Below, one piece after another: positions 35,269 to 43,796 of a stretch of 64,000 nucleotides of DNA. This DNA is from Acidobacteriota bacterium (lineage in GTDB: Bacteria > Acidobacteriota > Blastocatellia > Chloracidobacteriales > JADJPF01), in NCBI GenBank assembly GCA_016213785.1, contig JACQZQ010000078.1, forward strand, positions 1-64,000, written 5' to 3'. Numbering within the stretch: position 1 is the first letter of the stretch; each line of letters starts with the position of its first letter. The notes under the pieces were generated by a model, which searched no databases, was not told the origin of the DNA, and saw nothing but the letters and a program-made list of their open reading frames with translations. The translations under genes were made by a program, and so were the position numbers.

Positions 35269-35775
35269 ATGCAAATCTCAAAATTTTTCTATAAAACTCT
35301 TTTCTTAGCTTTAGCTTTAGTGCTCTTTTCTATTAATTCTTGGGCACAATCATCAGGTTCTTTACCAGAATTTCTCTCTTTAGAAGAGCGTGACCGTGTA
35401 TTAAAAGAGGGTAAAGAAAAAGACCGTACAGAGGCTTTAATAAAAATGTCGTCAGGCCGACTTGAAGTAGCTAAAACTAACTTCCAGGCTGAAAACTTTG
35501 AACTCTCCCGTAATGAAATTAAAAACTATGGTAACTTAATAGACTATACCATTACCTTTATTAATAGCTCTGTAAAAAAAGATGGCGACAAGAAAAAGCT
35601 ATTTAAGATGTTAGATTTATCCCTTAGACGCGATTTAGCCGTTTTAGAAACATTACGTTTTGAACTTCCTGGAAAATATGCTGAAGAAGCAAATGAAGTT
35701 TATGAAAGAGTACGTAAAGCCCGAGTTGTTGCTTTAGGGGCAATATTTGGCAAAGAGTTTTTTCCTACTGACTAA
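35269..35775 (+). CDS. Exported helical protein of unknown function
   Basis: 168 residues from the ATG at 35269, chosen for GAGGTGACGG just ahead; an upstream in-frame start gives an unlikely N-terminus. A clear signal peptide (FFYKTLFLALALVLFSINSWA-Q) is followed by a helical charged domain with no known motif (LSLEERDRVLKEGKEKDRTEALIKM...). It is first of a three-gene run of exported proteins with the two VWFA genes, 61 bases before the next start, and is probably their partner. Confidence 0.65.
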   Translation: MQISKFFYKTLFLALALVLFSINSWAQSSGSLPEFLSLEERDRVLKEGKEKDRTEALIKMSSGRLEVAKTNFQAENFELSRNEIKNYGNLIDYTITFINSSVKKDGDKKKLFKMLDLSLRRDLAVLETLRFELPGKYAEEANEVYERVRKARVVALGAIFGKEFFPTD

Positions 35776-35836
35776 GCAGTATTTTTAGTCAAACACTTTT
35801 GTGTTTGTATAAATAAATTGTTGAGAGAAGCAACCT

Positions 35837-36919
35837 ATGATTTACTCAAAACGAATTTTGACCATTTCATTAACACTTTTACTTGCTTTAGCTATACTTG
35901 ATTTACCTATAACTTTGGCTCAAAACCCACAAGATCTTCCTCCTCCACCGCCTCCTCCACCAAAAGAAAAACCAAATCGTGGAAATAGAGGCTCAAATAT
36001 AGACATTGAGCAGGAAGATACAACCATCAAAATAGACTCAGAATTAGTAGTCTTAGACGTTTCAATACTTGATAAAAATAATAAATTTATTACTGGAATA
36101 CAACAAAATAAATTCCAAGTCTATGAAGACCAAATAGCTCAAAAAATAGAATTTTTTAGCCAAGAAGAAGTACCAATTAGCTATGGTATTGTAATAGACA
36201 CTTCTGGCTCAATGCGTAAGCGACTACCTACTGTAATTAAAGCAGCAAAAACCCTTATTGCTCTTAGCCGACCTGGTGATGAAGTTTTTATAGTAGATAT
36301 GAAAGACACCTCTAATATTGAACTCCTAGAAGATTTTACTACATCTATGGAAGATGCTAATGATGCTCTTGATAATATGGTTTCAGGTGGAGGAACTGCT
36401 CTTTTAGATGGAGTTGTTGTATCTAGTGAATATGCTAAAGGTGGAAAACATCGACGCAAAGCCTTACTTGTTATTTCTGATGGTGATGAAAGAGATAGTA
36501 CTTTCACTGTAGACCAAACATTAGATAAATTACGGGAGTTTGATGTTCAGCTTTATATGATTGGTTTTCCTGATGAAGTAGCAGAAGATAGTGGATTATT
36601 TAAGCGTTCTCCAAGAAAGAAAGCTATAGAGCTAATTAATAAACTTACAACTGAATCAGGCGGCCAAGCCTATTTCCCTAGAGATCTTGCTGACCTTGAA
36701 CCTATTGCTAAAAAAATAGGCGCTGACCTTCGTTCTCAATATTCAATAGGATACTACCCTAGTAATGGAAAGCAGGATGGGACTTTTCGTAAGCTAAAAG
36801 TAGTATTAAATGAAAATAAAGATTATGCTGTGCGTACCCGTAGCGGTTATTTTGCACCAAAAGAAGGTGGCAATAGAAAAGAAGATAACTCTCTATCACC
36901 AAAGCGTTTAGGTAAATAA
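35837..36919 (+). CDS. Exported VWFA-domain protein (acidobacterial type), copy 1
   Basis: 360 residues. A signal peptide (ISLTLLLALAILDLPITLA-Q) and a Pro-rich stretch precede the VWA domain, which has an intact MIDAS start DTSGSM, then GGTALLDG and LLVISDGDERDS. The N-terminal strand part (DSELVVLDVSILDKNNKFITGI...FQVYEDQIAQKIEFFSQEE) and C-terminal part (YSIGYYPSNGKQDGTFRKLKV) are typical of the VWFA-related domain abundant in Acidobacteriota. It probably binds a metal-dependent ligand at the cell surface. Closely paired with the next gene. Confidence 0.9.
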   Translation: MIYSKRILTISLTLLLALAILDLPITLAQNPQDLPPPPPPPPKEKPNRGNRGSNIDIEQEDTTIKIDSELVVLDVSILDKNNKFITGIQQNKFQVYEDQIAQKIEFFSQEEVPISYGIVIDTSGSMRKRLPTVIKAAKTLIALSRPGDEVFIVDMKDTSNIELLEDFTTSMEDANDALDNMVSGGGTALLDGVVVSSEYAKGGKHRRKALLVISDGDERDSTFTVDQTLDKLREFDVQLYMIGFPDEVAEDSGLFKRSPRKKAIELINKLTTESGGQAYFPRDLADLEPIAKKIGADLRSQYSIGYYPSNGKQDGTFRKLKVVLNENKDYAVRTRSGYFAPKEGGNRKEDNSLSPKRLGK

Positions 36920-36943
36920 ACGGCTTTAGCAGGAGCAAAATTT

Positions 36944-38065
36944 ATGAAGCGGTATATAGCGTTTTTACTAATATGTTTGTTGCTCTCCATTGGGCTAACA
37001 GACATTGGTTCTGCTCAATCAGGGCGAATTCGCCCTAAACCTGCTCCTAATTCAAATAACTCCTCTACAAATTCAGAAAATAATAGTTCTGAAGGCTCTA
37101 ACACTCCTAAAGAAGCGCAACCAAAAGTGGTTAAAGCTGATCCTAGTGATTTTAGCGAAGATGATGCTACTCTAAAAATAGATGCTACTTTAGTCACTAT
37201 TCCAACTATAGTAAGTGATCGTAATGGTCGTTATGTACCATTCTTAAAACCTGATGATTTTAAGGTTTTTGAGGATGGTATTTTACAAGAAGTCTCTTTG
37301 CTTTCTTCTGAAAAAGTACCATTTAAAGTAGCTTTAGTTATGGACACTAGCGGAAGTATTAGCGATAGCTTAGAAGGTATTCAACAAAGCGCTATTAACT
37401 TTGTTCGTGAACTTCGTGAAAATGATGAAGTAATGGTTATTGATTTTAATAGTAGAGTTGAACTACGTAATGATTTTACTTCTGACCGTGAGAAAATTCG
37501 TTATAGCATTAAAACAACTCGTGCTGGTGGTGGAACAAGGCTCTATGATGCACTTTATTTGGCAGGAACAAAATTAAAAGGACAAGAAGGGCGTAAAGCA
37601 ATTATTTTACTTACAGATGGTGAAGATACTGAAAGCCGTGATGCAAGCGAAAGAGATGCTATAGACGCTGTTTTAGAAAGTGGTGCGCTTAATTACGTAA
37701 TACAATTTCCTGCTAGTGATGGTTATATGGGAACTCGGCCAACATTTGGCGGCCCACCAACCTTTCCTGGTGGGGGTGGAGGTAGCAGACGTAGTGGCCC
37801 AGGTCGTTACCCAGACACAACGTTTCTTTTAGATTTAGTTAGAGAAACTGGCGGAGATAAATATTATGCAGGTGGGCGTAATGGTCTTCCTGATATTTGG
37901 CATCGTATTGCTGAAGAACTTCGCTATGTTTATGTAGTTGGATATTATCCTAGCAATCCAATAGAAAATGGAGGTTATCGCAAAGTTAATATTCAATTAA
38001 AAGACCAAAATCATGGAGCAGTTCGCTATAAAAAAGGTTATAAAGCTAATAAGACCAACGGTTAA
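36944..38065 (+). CDS. Exported VWFA-domain protein (acidobacterial type), copy 2
   Basis: 373 residues, paralogue of the upstream gene: signal peptide (AFLLICLLLSIGLTDIGSA-Q), Ser/Asn-rich linker, then strands (DATLVTIPTIVSDRNGRYV), MIDAS DTSGSI, GGTRLYDALYLAG, ILLTDGEDTES and the end YVVGYYPSNPIENGGYRKVNI. A Gly/Pro-rich insertion lies near GGPPTFPGGGGGSRRSG. It starts 24 bases after copy 1, so both are one transcript, ended by the hairpin at 38091. Confidence 0.9.
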   Translation: MKRYIAFLLICLLLSIGLTDIGSAQSGRIRPKPAPNSNNSSTNSENNSSEGSNTPKEAQPKVVKADPSDFSEDDATLKIDATLVTIPTIVSDRNGRYVPFLKPDDFKVFEDGILQEVSLLSSEKVPFKVALVMDTSGSISDSLEGIQQSAINFVRELRENDEVMVIDFNSRVELRNDFTSDREKIRYSIKTTRAGGGTRLYDALYLAGTKLKGQEGRKAIILLTDGEDTESRDASERDAIDAVLESGALNYVIQFPASDGYMGTRPTFGGPPTFPGGGGGSRRSGPGRYPDTTFLLDLVRETGGDKYYAGGRNGLPDIWHRIAEELRYVYVVGYYPSNPIENGGYRKVNIQLKDQNHGAVRYKKGYKANKTNG

Positions 38066-38090
38066 AATATTTTACCAATAATCAAATTTA

Positions 38091-38130
38091 ATAATAGCTC
38101 AGGAAAATTTCCTGGGCTATTATTGTTTTT
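38091..38130 (+). terminator. Intrinsic terminator of the VWFA operon
   Basis: A 15-bp stem with one G-U pair (ATAATAGCTC... / ...GGGCTATTAT), short apex, then TGTTTTT; 26 bases past the stop. Confidence 0.9.
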
Positions 38131-38232
38131 CACCCAAAAAACAATTATATTTTGCAATCTTTTGATAAACTTTTGTTTTTAAGTATAATACTATAAGTTA
38201 AAACTTTTAAGTCTTCCTAGGAACTTCAAAAC

Positions 38233-41200
38233 GTGGATTTATTTACCGATCTTAATGAAAAACAAAAAGCTGCTGCACTTGCTCCTCTAGGCCCTTGGCT
38301 AGTTCTAGCTGGCCCCGGCACAGGAAAGACTCGTACCTTAGTTGCTCGTATTGTTGCACTTATTGAAAAATTTAAGATTAAGCCAGATCACTTACTAGCT
38401 GTTACTTATACCAATAAAGCTACTGAAGAAATGAGGGAAAGACTAAAAGTAGTTTTAGGCGATAGGGCAATGAGTTTACAAGTTAGTACCTTTCATGCAT
38501 TTTGTATTGGTGTGTTAAGAGAGTATCACGAAAAAATAGGACTCCCAAAACACTTTACAATTGCCGATGAAGATTGCCAACTTCGTATTGTAGCGCGTAT
38601 TGCTCCAATGATTAGTGGTGAAAGACATATGCGCTATCTTATATCTCGTATTTCTGGAGCAAGGCTTAATTCTGGGGATGTTAGACCTCTTACTAATCTA
38701 GAACATCAGTTATATAAACGTTATGAAGGTGAATTAAAGAAAAATGCGTTAATTGATTTTGATGATATTTTGTTTTTTACTCAGAGGCTTTTTTTTGAAA
38801 ACCCAATTATTCTTAATCGCTATCGCCATATCTTTGACGGTATTTTAGTGGATGAATTTCAAGATACTGACCGAGTACAGTATGAAATCTTAAGATTACT
38901 AGTTAGTGAACATCGTAATTTATTTGCAGTAGCAGATGATGATCAATCTATTTTTTCTTGGCGAGGGGCTAATCCTACAAATATTGATTTATTCTTAAAA
39001 GATTTTGCTAGAGAAAATGTTATAGTTCTAACAGAAAACTATCGCTCACGCCGAGAAATCATTGCTCAAGCACAAATTTTAATTGCACAGCATTCCAAAC
39101 TAGCAAGAAAAAATATCCAAGCAAGCCGAATTGATATTGACTCTAGCCTTTTACCCATAAGAATAGAACATTTTGCAAGTGATTATGATGAAGCTGAATT
39201 TATTATTGGTGACATTCGTCAAAATATAGAAAAATCCCCTGAGCTTTCCTACTCGGATTTTGCCATTCTCTATGCAAGACATTCCGTAGGAGAATTTCTA
39301 GAACGCGAATTTATGAAAGCAGACCTTCCTTGTCAATTAGTAAAGGGACGATCTTGTTTTGACCAGCTAGAAATTATGAGGGCAATGAGTCTTCTTAGAG
39401 TTCTCTATAACCCTAAGGATCAGTTTAGTTTAGAAAGTTTTGTTTCAAAAGAAGTAGATGAAGTTACTAGTACTAGACTTAAAGCATTTCAACAGGAAGA
39501 AAGACTTGATTTTCGCATCTCTCTAGACCGTTTTCGTAAAAGTAGCCGTATTCCAGAACAAGAACGCCGCCAAATAGATAGAATTATTGGGCTTATCTCT
39601 AATCTAATATCTATAAAAAATACTCCTGGAAAACGCCTTTCAGACCTTTTTGCAGATATTTTAAATTCTCTTGGTAATCAAGAAGTAATGACACTATCTA
39701 AACAAGTAGAAAACCTTAGCGATCCTATTACTTATAATCGAATGCGAGATGGGGCAAGAACAGTTTATGAGGCAAGAATTTTCTCTGCACCCATTTTAGT
39801 TTCTACTTCTAACCCTCAACTTAATTTTTTAGCTCTAGAGATGCTTAAACGTGGATTAGGTATTACAGCTTATAGCGCTCATGCTTTTGTAGTGCAACAA
39901 ATCCCTGTTCAAGATAAACCTTCAGATAAAGAAAATATAACTCCAAAGCCTGTTTTAATTGCACTAGATGGACAGGAGTTAGATTTTTTAATAGAGACAG
40001 TTAAAACCTGTCAAAAAGTAATTTACCTAGGTACAGATTATAGCCCTAAAATACGTGAACAACTACAAAATATCAATGCCATAGTAATCAACCCTGAAGA
40101 GCTTTCCATAAAAGAGCGAGGTTTTGAACCTTCAGCAATTTTACTACTATTTAAGCTATGTCAACTTGCTAGCTGGCTTGGTAATGCTGAGTTTCTACCT
40201 GATTATGTTGCTATAGATATTGAGACTACAGATAGAGAGGTTGAGACTAATGATATTATTGAAATTGCTGCAATAAGGGTTCGTGATGGAAGACCAGTAG
40301 GTGAGTTTCATACGTTATTAAAACCTGTTCGACCTATTGCCCCTGATGCAGCTAAAGTGCATGGTATTACTGATATTGACTTAGTTAATGCTCCATCATT
40401 TAAGCAAATCACAGAGAGGTTTTTAAATTTTATAGGTCAAGATACATTAGTTGCACATAATGGGTACAATTTTGATTTTCCTTGTATTAAGCGTAAATTG
40501 CGCGAAATAGGATTTCGTTTAGAAAATCGTACTTTTGACACACTACCAATGGCATCGCGTTTATTTCCTGATCGTGGAGCAAGTTTAGATGCCTTAGCTA
40601 GTTTATTTTCAATAGATACAGGAAAACGCCATAGAGCTTATGATGATACACTATCTTTAGTTGAAGTATTTGAAGGGCTTAAAAAAGAACATGCTTCTAG
40701 GCTTCGCCGAACTGCCTGTGAACAATGTTTAGATATTGTTGCAGCAGGATCAATAGTTGAGCATAACCGCTTGGTTGACCCTCAAGCAATTTTAATTAAA
40801 GAAGGGTTAATTCGTCTAGCAGCACCTAGTGCAACTTTAATTGAAAGATTGGTCGAGCAAGGAAATGATGTAACATTACTTAGAGGACATATTGAACAAG
40901 CTAAACTTGAGCATTTACGAGAAGGTGAAGGAAATGCTGATAGATTTGGGGCTTTTTTGCATTTTGATGAAATTGTTTCCCGCTTTGACTCGCCTAATCC
41001 TAGTGTAGGAACCCTAGAAAAATCTATTATTGCATTTCTAGATTTTGCAGCCCTTTATCAACAACAAGATGGAATTGCAAGACGTAATGCAATAAATATG
41101 ATGACAATCTATGCCTCAAAAGGGTTAGAATTTAGTAGGGTTTATATTGTAGGACTAGAACAAAATATGATTCCTAGTTTTTATGCGGTAGGTAGTAAAA

Positions 41201-41352
41201 ACCCTGAACAATTAGCAGAACAACGGCGACTACTTTATGTAGCAATTACAAGAGCCAAAGAACAATTAGTTTTTACAACTGCAACACTGAGAAACGGTTA
41301 TGTTCAACTTGTTTCAGAATTTCTAACAGAGATATTAAGCACACAAAACTAA
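38233..41352 (+). CDS. UvrD-type helicase with inserted DEDDh exonuclease
   Basis: 1039 residues from a GTG start. SF1A helicase motifs: LNEKQKAAA, GPGTGKT (I), TYTNKATEEM (Ia), DEFQD (II), DDQSIFSWRG (III), ENYRSRREI (IV), then at about 956 TIYASKGLEFSRVY (V) and at about 997 EQRRLLYVAITRAKEQL (VI). Between IV and V, at about 657-805, is a DnaQ/PolC-like 3'-5' exonuclease with AIDIETTD (Exo I), AHNGYNFDFP (Exo II) and HRAYDD (Exo III), all catalytic acids intact. The two enzymes are thus in one chain, with the nuclease in the helicase body. Likely DNA unwinding with end trimming in repair. Convergent with the shell-protein gene. Confidence 0.93.
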   Translation: MDLFTDLNEKQKAAALAPLGPWLVLAGPGTGKTRTLVARIVALIEKFKIKPDHLLAVTYTNKATEEMRERLKVVLGDRAMSLQVSTFHAFCIGVLREYHEKIGLPKHFTIADEDCQLRIVARIAPMISGERHMRYLISRISGARLNSGDVRPLTNLEHQLYKRYEGELKKNALIDFDDILFFTQRLFFENPIILNRYRHIFDGILVDEFQDTDRVQYEILRLLVSEHRNLFAVADDDQSIFSWRGANPTNIDLFLKDFARENVIVLTENYRSRREIIAQAQILIAQHSKLARKNIQASRIDIDSSLLPIRIEHFASDYDEAEFIIGDIRQNIEKSPELSYSDFAILYARHSVGEFLEREFMKADLPCQLVKGRSCFDQLEIMRAMSLLRVLYNPKDQFSLESFVSKEVDEVTSTRLKAFQQEERLDFRISLDRFRKSSRIPEQERRQIDRIIGLISNLISIKNTPGKRLSDLFADILNSLGNQEVMTLSKQVENLSDPITYNRMRDGARTVYEARIFSAPILVSTSNPQLNFLALEMLKRGLGITAYSAHAFVVQQIPVQDKPSDKENITPKPVLIALDGQELDFLIETVKTCQKVIYLGTDYSPKIREQLQNINAIVINPEELSIKERGFEPSAILLLFKLCQLASWLGNAEFLPDYVAIDIETTDREVETNDIIEIAAIRVRDGRPVGEFHTLLKPVRPIAPDAAKVHGITDIDLVNAPSFKQITERFLNFIGQDTLVAHNGYNFDFPCIKRKLREIGFRLENRTFDTLPMASRLFPDRGASLDALASLFSIDTGKRHRAYDDTLSLVEVFEGLKKEHASRLRRTACEQCLDIVAAGSIVEHNRLVDPQAILIKEGLIRLAAPSATLIERLVEQGNDVTLLRGHIEQAKLEHLREGEGNADRFGAFLHFDEIVSRFDSPNPSVGTLEKSIIAFLDFAALYQQQDGIARRNAINMMTIYASKGLEFSRVYIVGLEQNMIPSFYAVGSKNPEQLAEQRRLLYVAITRAKEQLVFTTATLRNGYVQLVSEFLTEILSTQN

Positions 41353-41354
41353 AC

Positions 41355-41621
41355 TTACCCCACATTTACGCTATCAACAATTCCAACAATTGCTGCATCT
41401 ACAGGGCAATCTTTTAAGCCAGAAGCAAGACGGGCAGAACTTCCTTGAACAATTAAAACTTTTTCTCGAAATCCTGCTCCAACTGTATCAAGTGCCACTA
41501 AATAGCCAGCTTCATCACGCCCTTCTACATCAACAGGTCGAACAATCAAGAGTTTTTTTCCCTCTAAACGAGGGTCTTTTTTAGTAGCTACGACTGTTCC
41601 CCAAATTCTTGCTAATATCAT
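41355..41621 (-). CDS. Microcompartment pentameric vertex protein (EutN/CcmL type)
   Basis: 88 residues of the BMC-P/EutN/CcmL family, forming the pentamers that cap shell corners. Seen: MILARIWGTVVATKKD, LEGKKLLIVRPVD, LVALDTVGAGFREKVLIVQGSSAR and the C-terminal AAIVGIVDSVNV. Length is standard. It is the last gene of the microcompartment run, 65 bases after the hexamer gene, with a hairpin in the gap that could lower its expression; vertices need far fewer copies than facets. Confidence 0.95.
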   Translation of the reverse strand: MILARIWGTVVATKKDPRLEGKKLLIVRPVDVEGRDEAGYLVALDTVGAGFREKVLIVQGSSARLASGLKDCPVDAAIVGIVDSVNVG

Positions 41622-41636
41622 GTTTTACAATAGCTA

Positions 41637-41662
41637 AGCCTTAGCACAAGTGTGCTAAGGCT
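41637..41662 (-). promoter_or_regulatory. Hairpin between shell genes
   Basis: A perfect 12-bp stem (AGCCTTAGCACA / TGTGCTAAGGCT) with a 2-base apex between the hexamer stop and the pentamer start. No T-run follows on the minus strand, so it may stabilise the upstream mRNA or set shell stoichiometry. Confidence 0.6.
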
Positions 41663-41686
41663 ACTCTCCTAATTATTTAGACGGGC

Positions 41687-41980
41687 TTATTTTTTACCAC
41701 GAGATTCGTGAGTAACAGGTAGGCCATCATTAACGCCTTGGTGTGGACGAGGAATAACATGAACACTAATTAATTCGCCTACACGACGTGCTGCTGCTGC
41801 ACCAGCATCAGTTGCAGCCTTTACCGCAGCAACATCGCCACGTACAATAGCTGTTACCAAACCAGCACCGATTTTTTCATAACCTATCAGAGTAACATTA
41901 GCAGCTTTTACCATTGCATCTGCTGCTTCAACCATTGCTACTAAACCTTTGGTTTCAACCATTCCAAGCGCTTCCATCAT
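41687..41980 (-). CDS. Microcompartment hexameric shell protein (BMC-H, PduA/EutM type)
   Basis: 97 residues, one BMC domain: [58 protein letters not shown] is the canonical facet-protein sequence, with the pore-loop region after LIG and the edge Lys in VETKG. The tail ends [23 protein letters not shown], as in PduA-like proteins. AAGGAGC is 8 bases before the start. The locus has only one hexamer gene and no trimer (BMC-T) gene in the window, so any shell is either minimal or completed by genes elsewhere. Confidence 0.97.
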   Translation of the reverse strand: MMEALGMVETKGLVAMVEAADAMVKAANVTLIGYEKIGAGLVTAIVRGDVAAVKAATDAGAAAARRVGELISVHVIPRPHQGVNDGLPVTHESRGKK

Positions 41981-42016
41981 AATGTTTGCTCCTTTTAATA
42001 AACATCTGGGTTTATT

Positions 42017-42223
42017 CTAGCTTGCTAAAATATCTGCAATAAGATCAAGAGTGCTTTGCCCAATTTCTGCTGCGCCATCTATTACTGTGTCAACTACAGC
42101 ATCTACAACTGGTTCTGAGGCTACTTCTACTACTTCTACTACAACTTCTCCTGCCATAGCCGCTACAGCTATTTTGTCATCAAGTGTTTTTTTTGGTGTT
42201 TTTTTATCAGTCTCATTAGTCAT
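42017..42223 (-). CDS. Small Val/Ala/Asp-rich protein in the microcompartment locus
   Basis: 68 residues from the ATG at 42223, chosen for GGGGGA 5 bases ahead (an ATG 12 bases earlier lacks one). Lys/Thr-rich N-terminus (KKTPKKTLDDK), then amphipathic Val/Ala/Asp/Glu helix or strand (EVVVEVVEVASEPVVDAVVD) and a C-terminal helix (IGQSTLDLIADILAS). It has no aromatic, Cys, His or Arg residues. Not recognised. Its position between aldolase and hexamer genes (36 bases to the latter) suggests a shell-associated or cargo-linking peptide; that is inference. Strong ribosome site and spacing argue it is a real gene. Confidence 0.65.
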   Translation of the reverse strand: MTNETDKKTPKKTLDDKIAVAAMAGEVVVEVVEVASEPVVDAVVDTVIDGAAEIGQSTLDLIADILAS

Positions 42224-42248
42224 AAAATCCCCCATAAAGTTAGGTTTA

Positions 42249-43037
42249 TTAACTTAAATTTTGTTTTACTAATTGAGATGCATGTTTAACTAATTCTATA
42301 AGTTCACTACGAGTAAGAGTTATAAGTTCATCGCAGTCTTTAGATTTTGGCTCATGTGACAAAAAACCACAAGATTGGCATCGTTTATCACTAGACATAT
42401 AACCTGCGCGTTCTCGTAAGTCAATTAATTTATCTACTTGTTCCTTATCAAGTTCTCTTTCGCGTCCAAGAAGTTTAGCAACTAGGCTGATACGAGCAAA
42501 ATGTTCTAGGGTTTCCATTCGACCATAAGCTGATTCTAAGCTTGAGCCATAAGCAACTGCGCCATGATTTGCCATTAATAGAGCATCGTGTTTTTCTATA
42601 AAAGGCTTCATTGCATCAGTAATTTCATTAGTTGATGGAGTCCCGTAACCTGCAAGTGGAATACAGCCTAGAGTAAGTATTACTTCTGAAATTAAAGCTT
42701 TATCTAGTGCATAGCCAGCAGCGGCATAGCCTGTTCCACAAGGAGGATGGGCATGAACAACGGCTTTAATATCTGGTCGCATATTATAAATCAACATATG
42801 CATAGGTAGTTCTGTAGACGCATTATATGTTCCATCAATTTTTGTAGTACCATCAGGAGATAGTTTTACTATCATATCTGGGCTAAGAAAGCCTTTGCAG
42901 ACTGAGCGGGGGGTGGTTAAAATTCCATCTGTAACTCTTACACTAATATTTCCATCTCCGGCAACTATTAAACCACGCTCATAAAGACGACGGCCTACTT
43001 CTACTATTTCTTGTTTATATTCTTGGTCGGATTTCAT
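42249..43037 (-). CDS. Class II aldolase (fuculose-phosphate aldolase type), microcompartment-linked
   Basis: 262 residues. Zinc-dependent class II aldolase fold: GDGNISVRV, STELPMH (catalytic Glu), VVHAHPPCG (two metal His) and LMANHGAVAYG (third His). It would cleave a 1-phosphate sugar such as fuculose- or rhamnulose-phosphate to lactaldehyde plus dihydroxyacetone phosphate, the enzyme used by sugar-degrading microcompartments. The C-terminus is extended: CQSC then a third Cys (SKDC) and an amphipathic helix (LTRSELIELVKHASQLVKQNL), possibly a targeting peptide. Usual partner enzymes (aldehyde dehydrogenase, alcohol dehydrogenase) are not in the window. Confidence 0.9.
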   Translation of the reverse strand: MKSDQEYKQEIVEVGRRLYERGLIVAGDGNISVRVTDGILTTPRSVCKGFLSPDMIVKLSPDGTTKIDGTYNASTELPMHMLIYNMRPDIKAVVHAHPPCGTGYAAAGYALDKALISEVILTLGCIPLAGYGTPSTNEITDAMKPFIEKHDALLMANHGAVAYGSSLESAYGRMETLEHFARISLVAKLLGRERELDKEQVDKLIDLRERAGYMSSDKRCQSCGFLSHEPKSKDCDELITLTRSELIELVKHASQLVKQNLS

Positions 43038-43136
43038 AAAAAATTTTCTACTAAACGCTAGAAGCCGTTATTATAGCCTGCTAAAGCTTGATTACAAAAC
43101 CATTTATACGGTAGAGAGGATTATTAATAATAAAAA

Positions 43137-43787
43137 TTATTTTATTTCTACCTCTAATTCATTAACAACTAAAGAATGTGAAAGGCTATCAAAAGAGACT
43201 GTTAAGTCAACTGTTTTAAGAGTAACGCCTTCGGGTACATAAAATTGCATTGGAGCAAAGTTTAATATAGCTTTAATTCCAACTGCAACTACTTGATCTA
43301 ACACGCTTTGTGCTACTGAAGCAGGGACACCTAAAACAATAATATTAATACCTAGTCTTTGTATTTCTTCAGCTAGTCGTTTTACATCTAATATAGGAAT
43401 CCCTCGTTTAGTAGTTCTATTTACTTTTGCTGGATCAATATCAAATAAAGCAACTACATTATAATTAGTGCCAAAAAATCCTTCATATTCAGCAATAGCC
43501 ATCCCTAAATTACCAGCACCAATAATACCTATTTTATGAGGACGATCTAGCCCTAAAATATGTCTTAAACAATCACGTAGTTTTCCAACTGAATAACCAA
43601 CTCCACGAACACCAAATTCGCCAAATTGAGCTAAGTCCTTACGAATTTGTGCTGAGTTTAGATTAAACTGAGACGCTAGTTCTTGGGAAGAAATTTGTTT
43701 AACCCCATTGTTTATTAAAAAATCCAAACAACGTAAGTAAACAGAGAGCCGATCTATTGTTAATTCAGAAATTTTTTCTGCTTTCAT
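43137..43787 (-). CDS. rex: Redox-sensing transcriptional repressor Rex
   Basis: 216 residues. N-terminal winged helix (SQELASQFNLNSAQIRKDLAQFGEFGVRGVGY), then the Rossmann NADH-binding domain with IGIIGAGNLGMAIAEYEGF, FDIDPAKVNR, and VPASVAQSVLDQVV. Rex releases DNA when NADH is high and usually controls respiration and fermentation genes. It lies 9 bases after the second sdhB stop and 99 bases ahead of the aldolase, so it ties the complex II genes and the microcompartment genes together. I found no clear Rex operator palindrome by eye. Confidence 0.96.
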   Translation of the reverse strand: MKAEKISELTIDRLSVYLRCLDFLINNGVKQISSQELASQFNLNSAQIRKDLAQFGEFGVRGVGYSVGKLRDCLRHILGLDRPHKIGIIGAGNLGMAIAEYEGFFGTNYNVVALFDIDPAKVNRTTKRGIPILDVKRLAEEIQRLGINIIVLGVPASVAQSVLDQVVAVGIKAILNFAPMQFYVPEGVTLKTVDLTVSFDSLSHSLVVNELEVEIK

Positions 43788-43796
43788 AAAATTAAT

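Noticed and set aside
43038-43136. Rex operator in the gap ahead of the aldolase gene
   Set aside because: No TTGTGA-N6-TCACAA-like palindrome is visible; a proper scan could still find a divergent site, but I cannot claim one.
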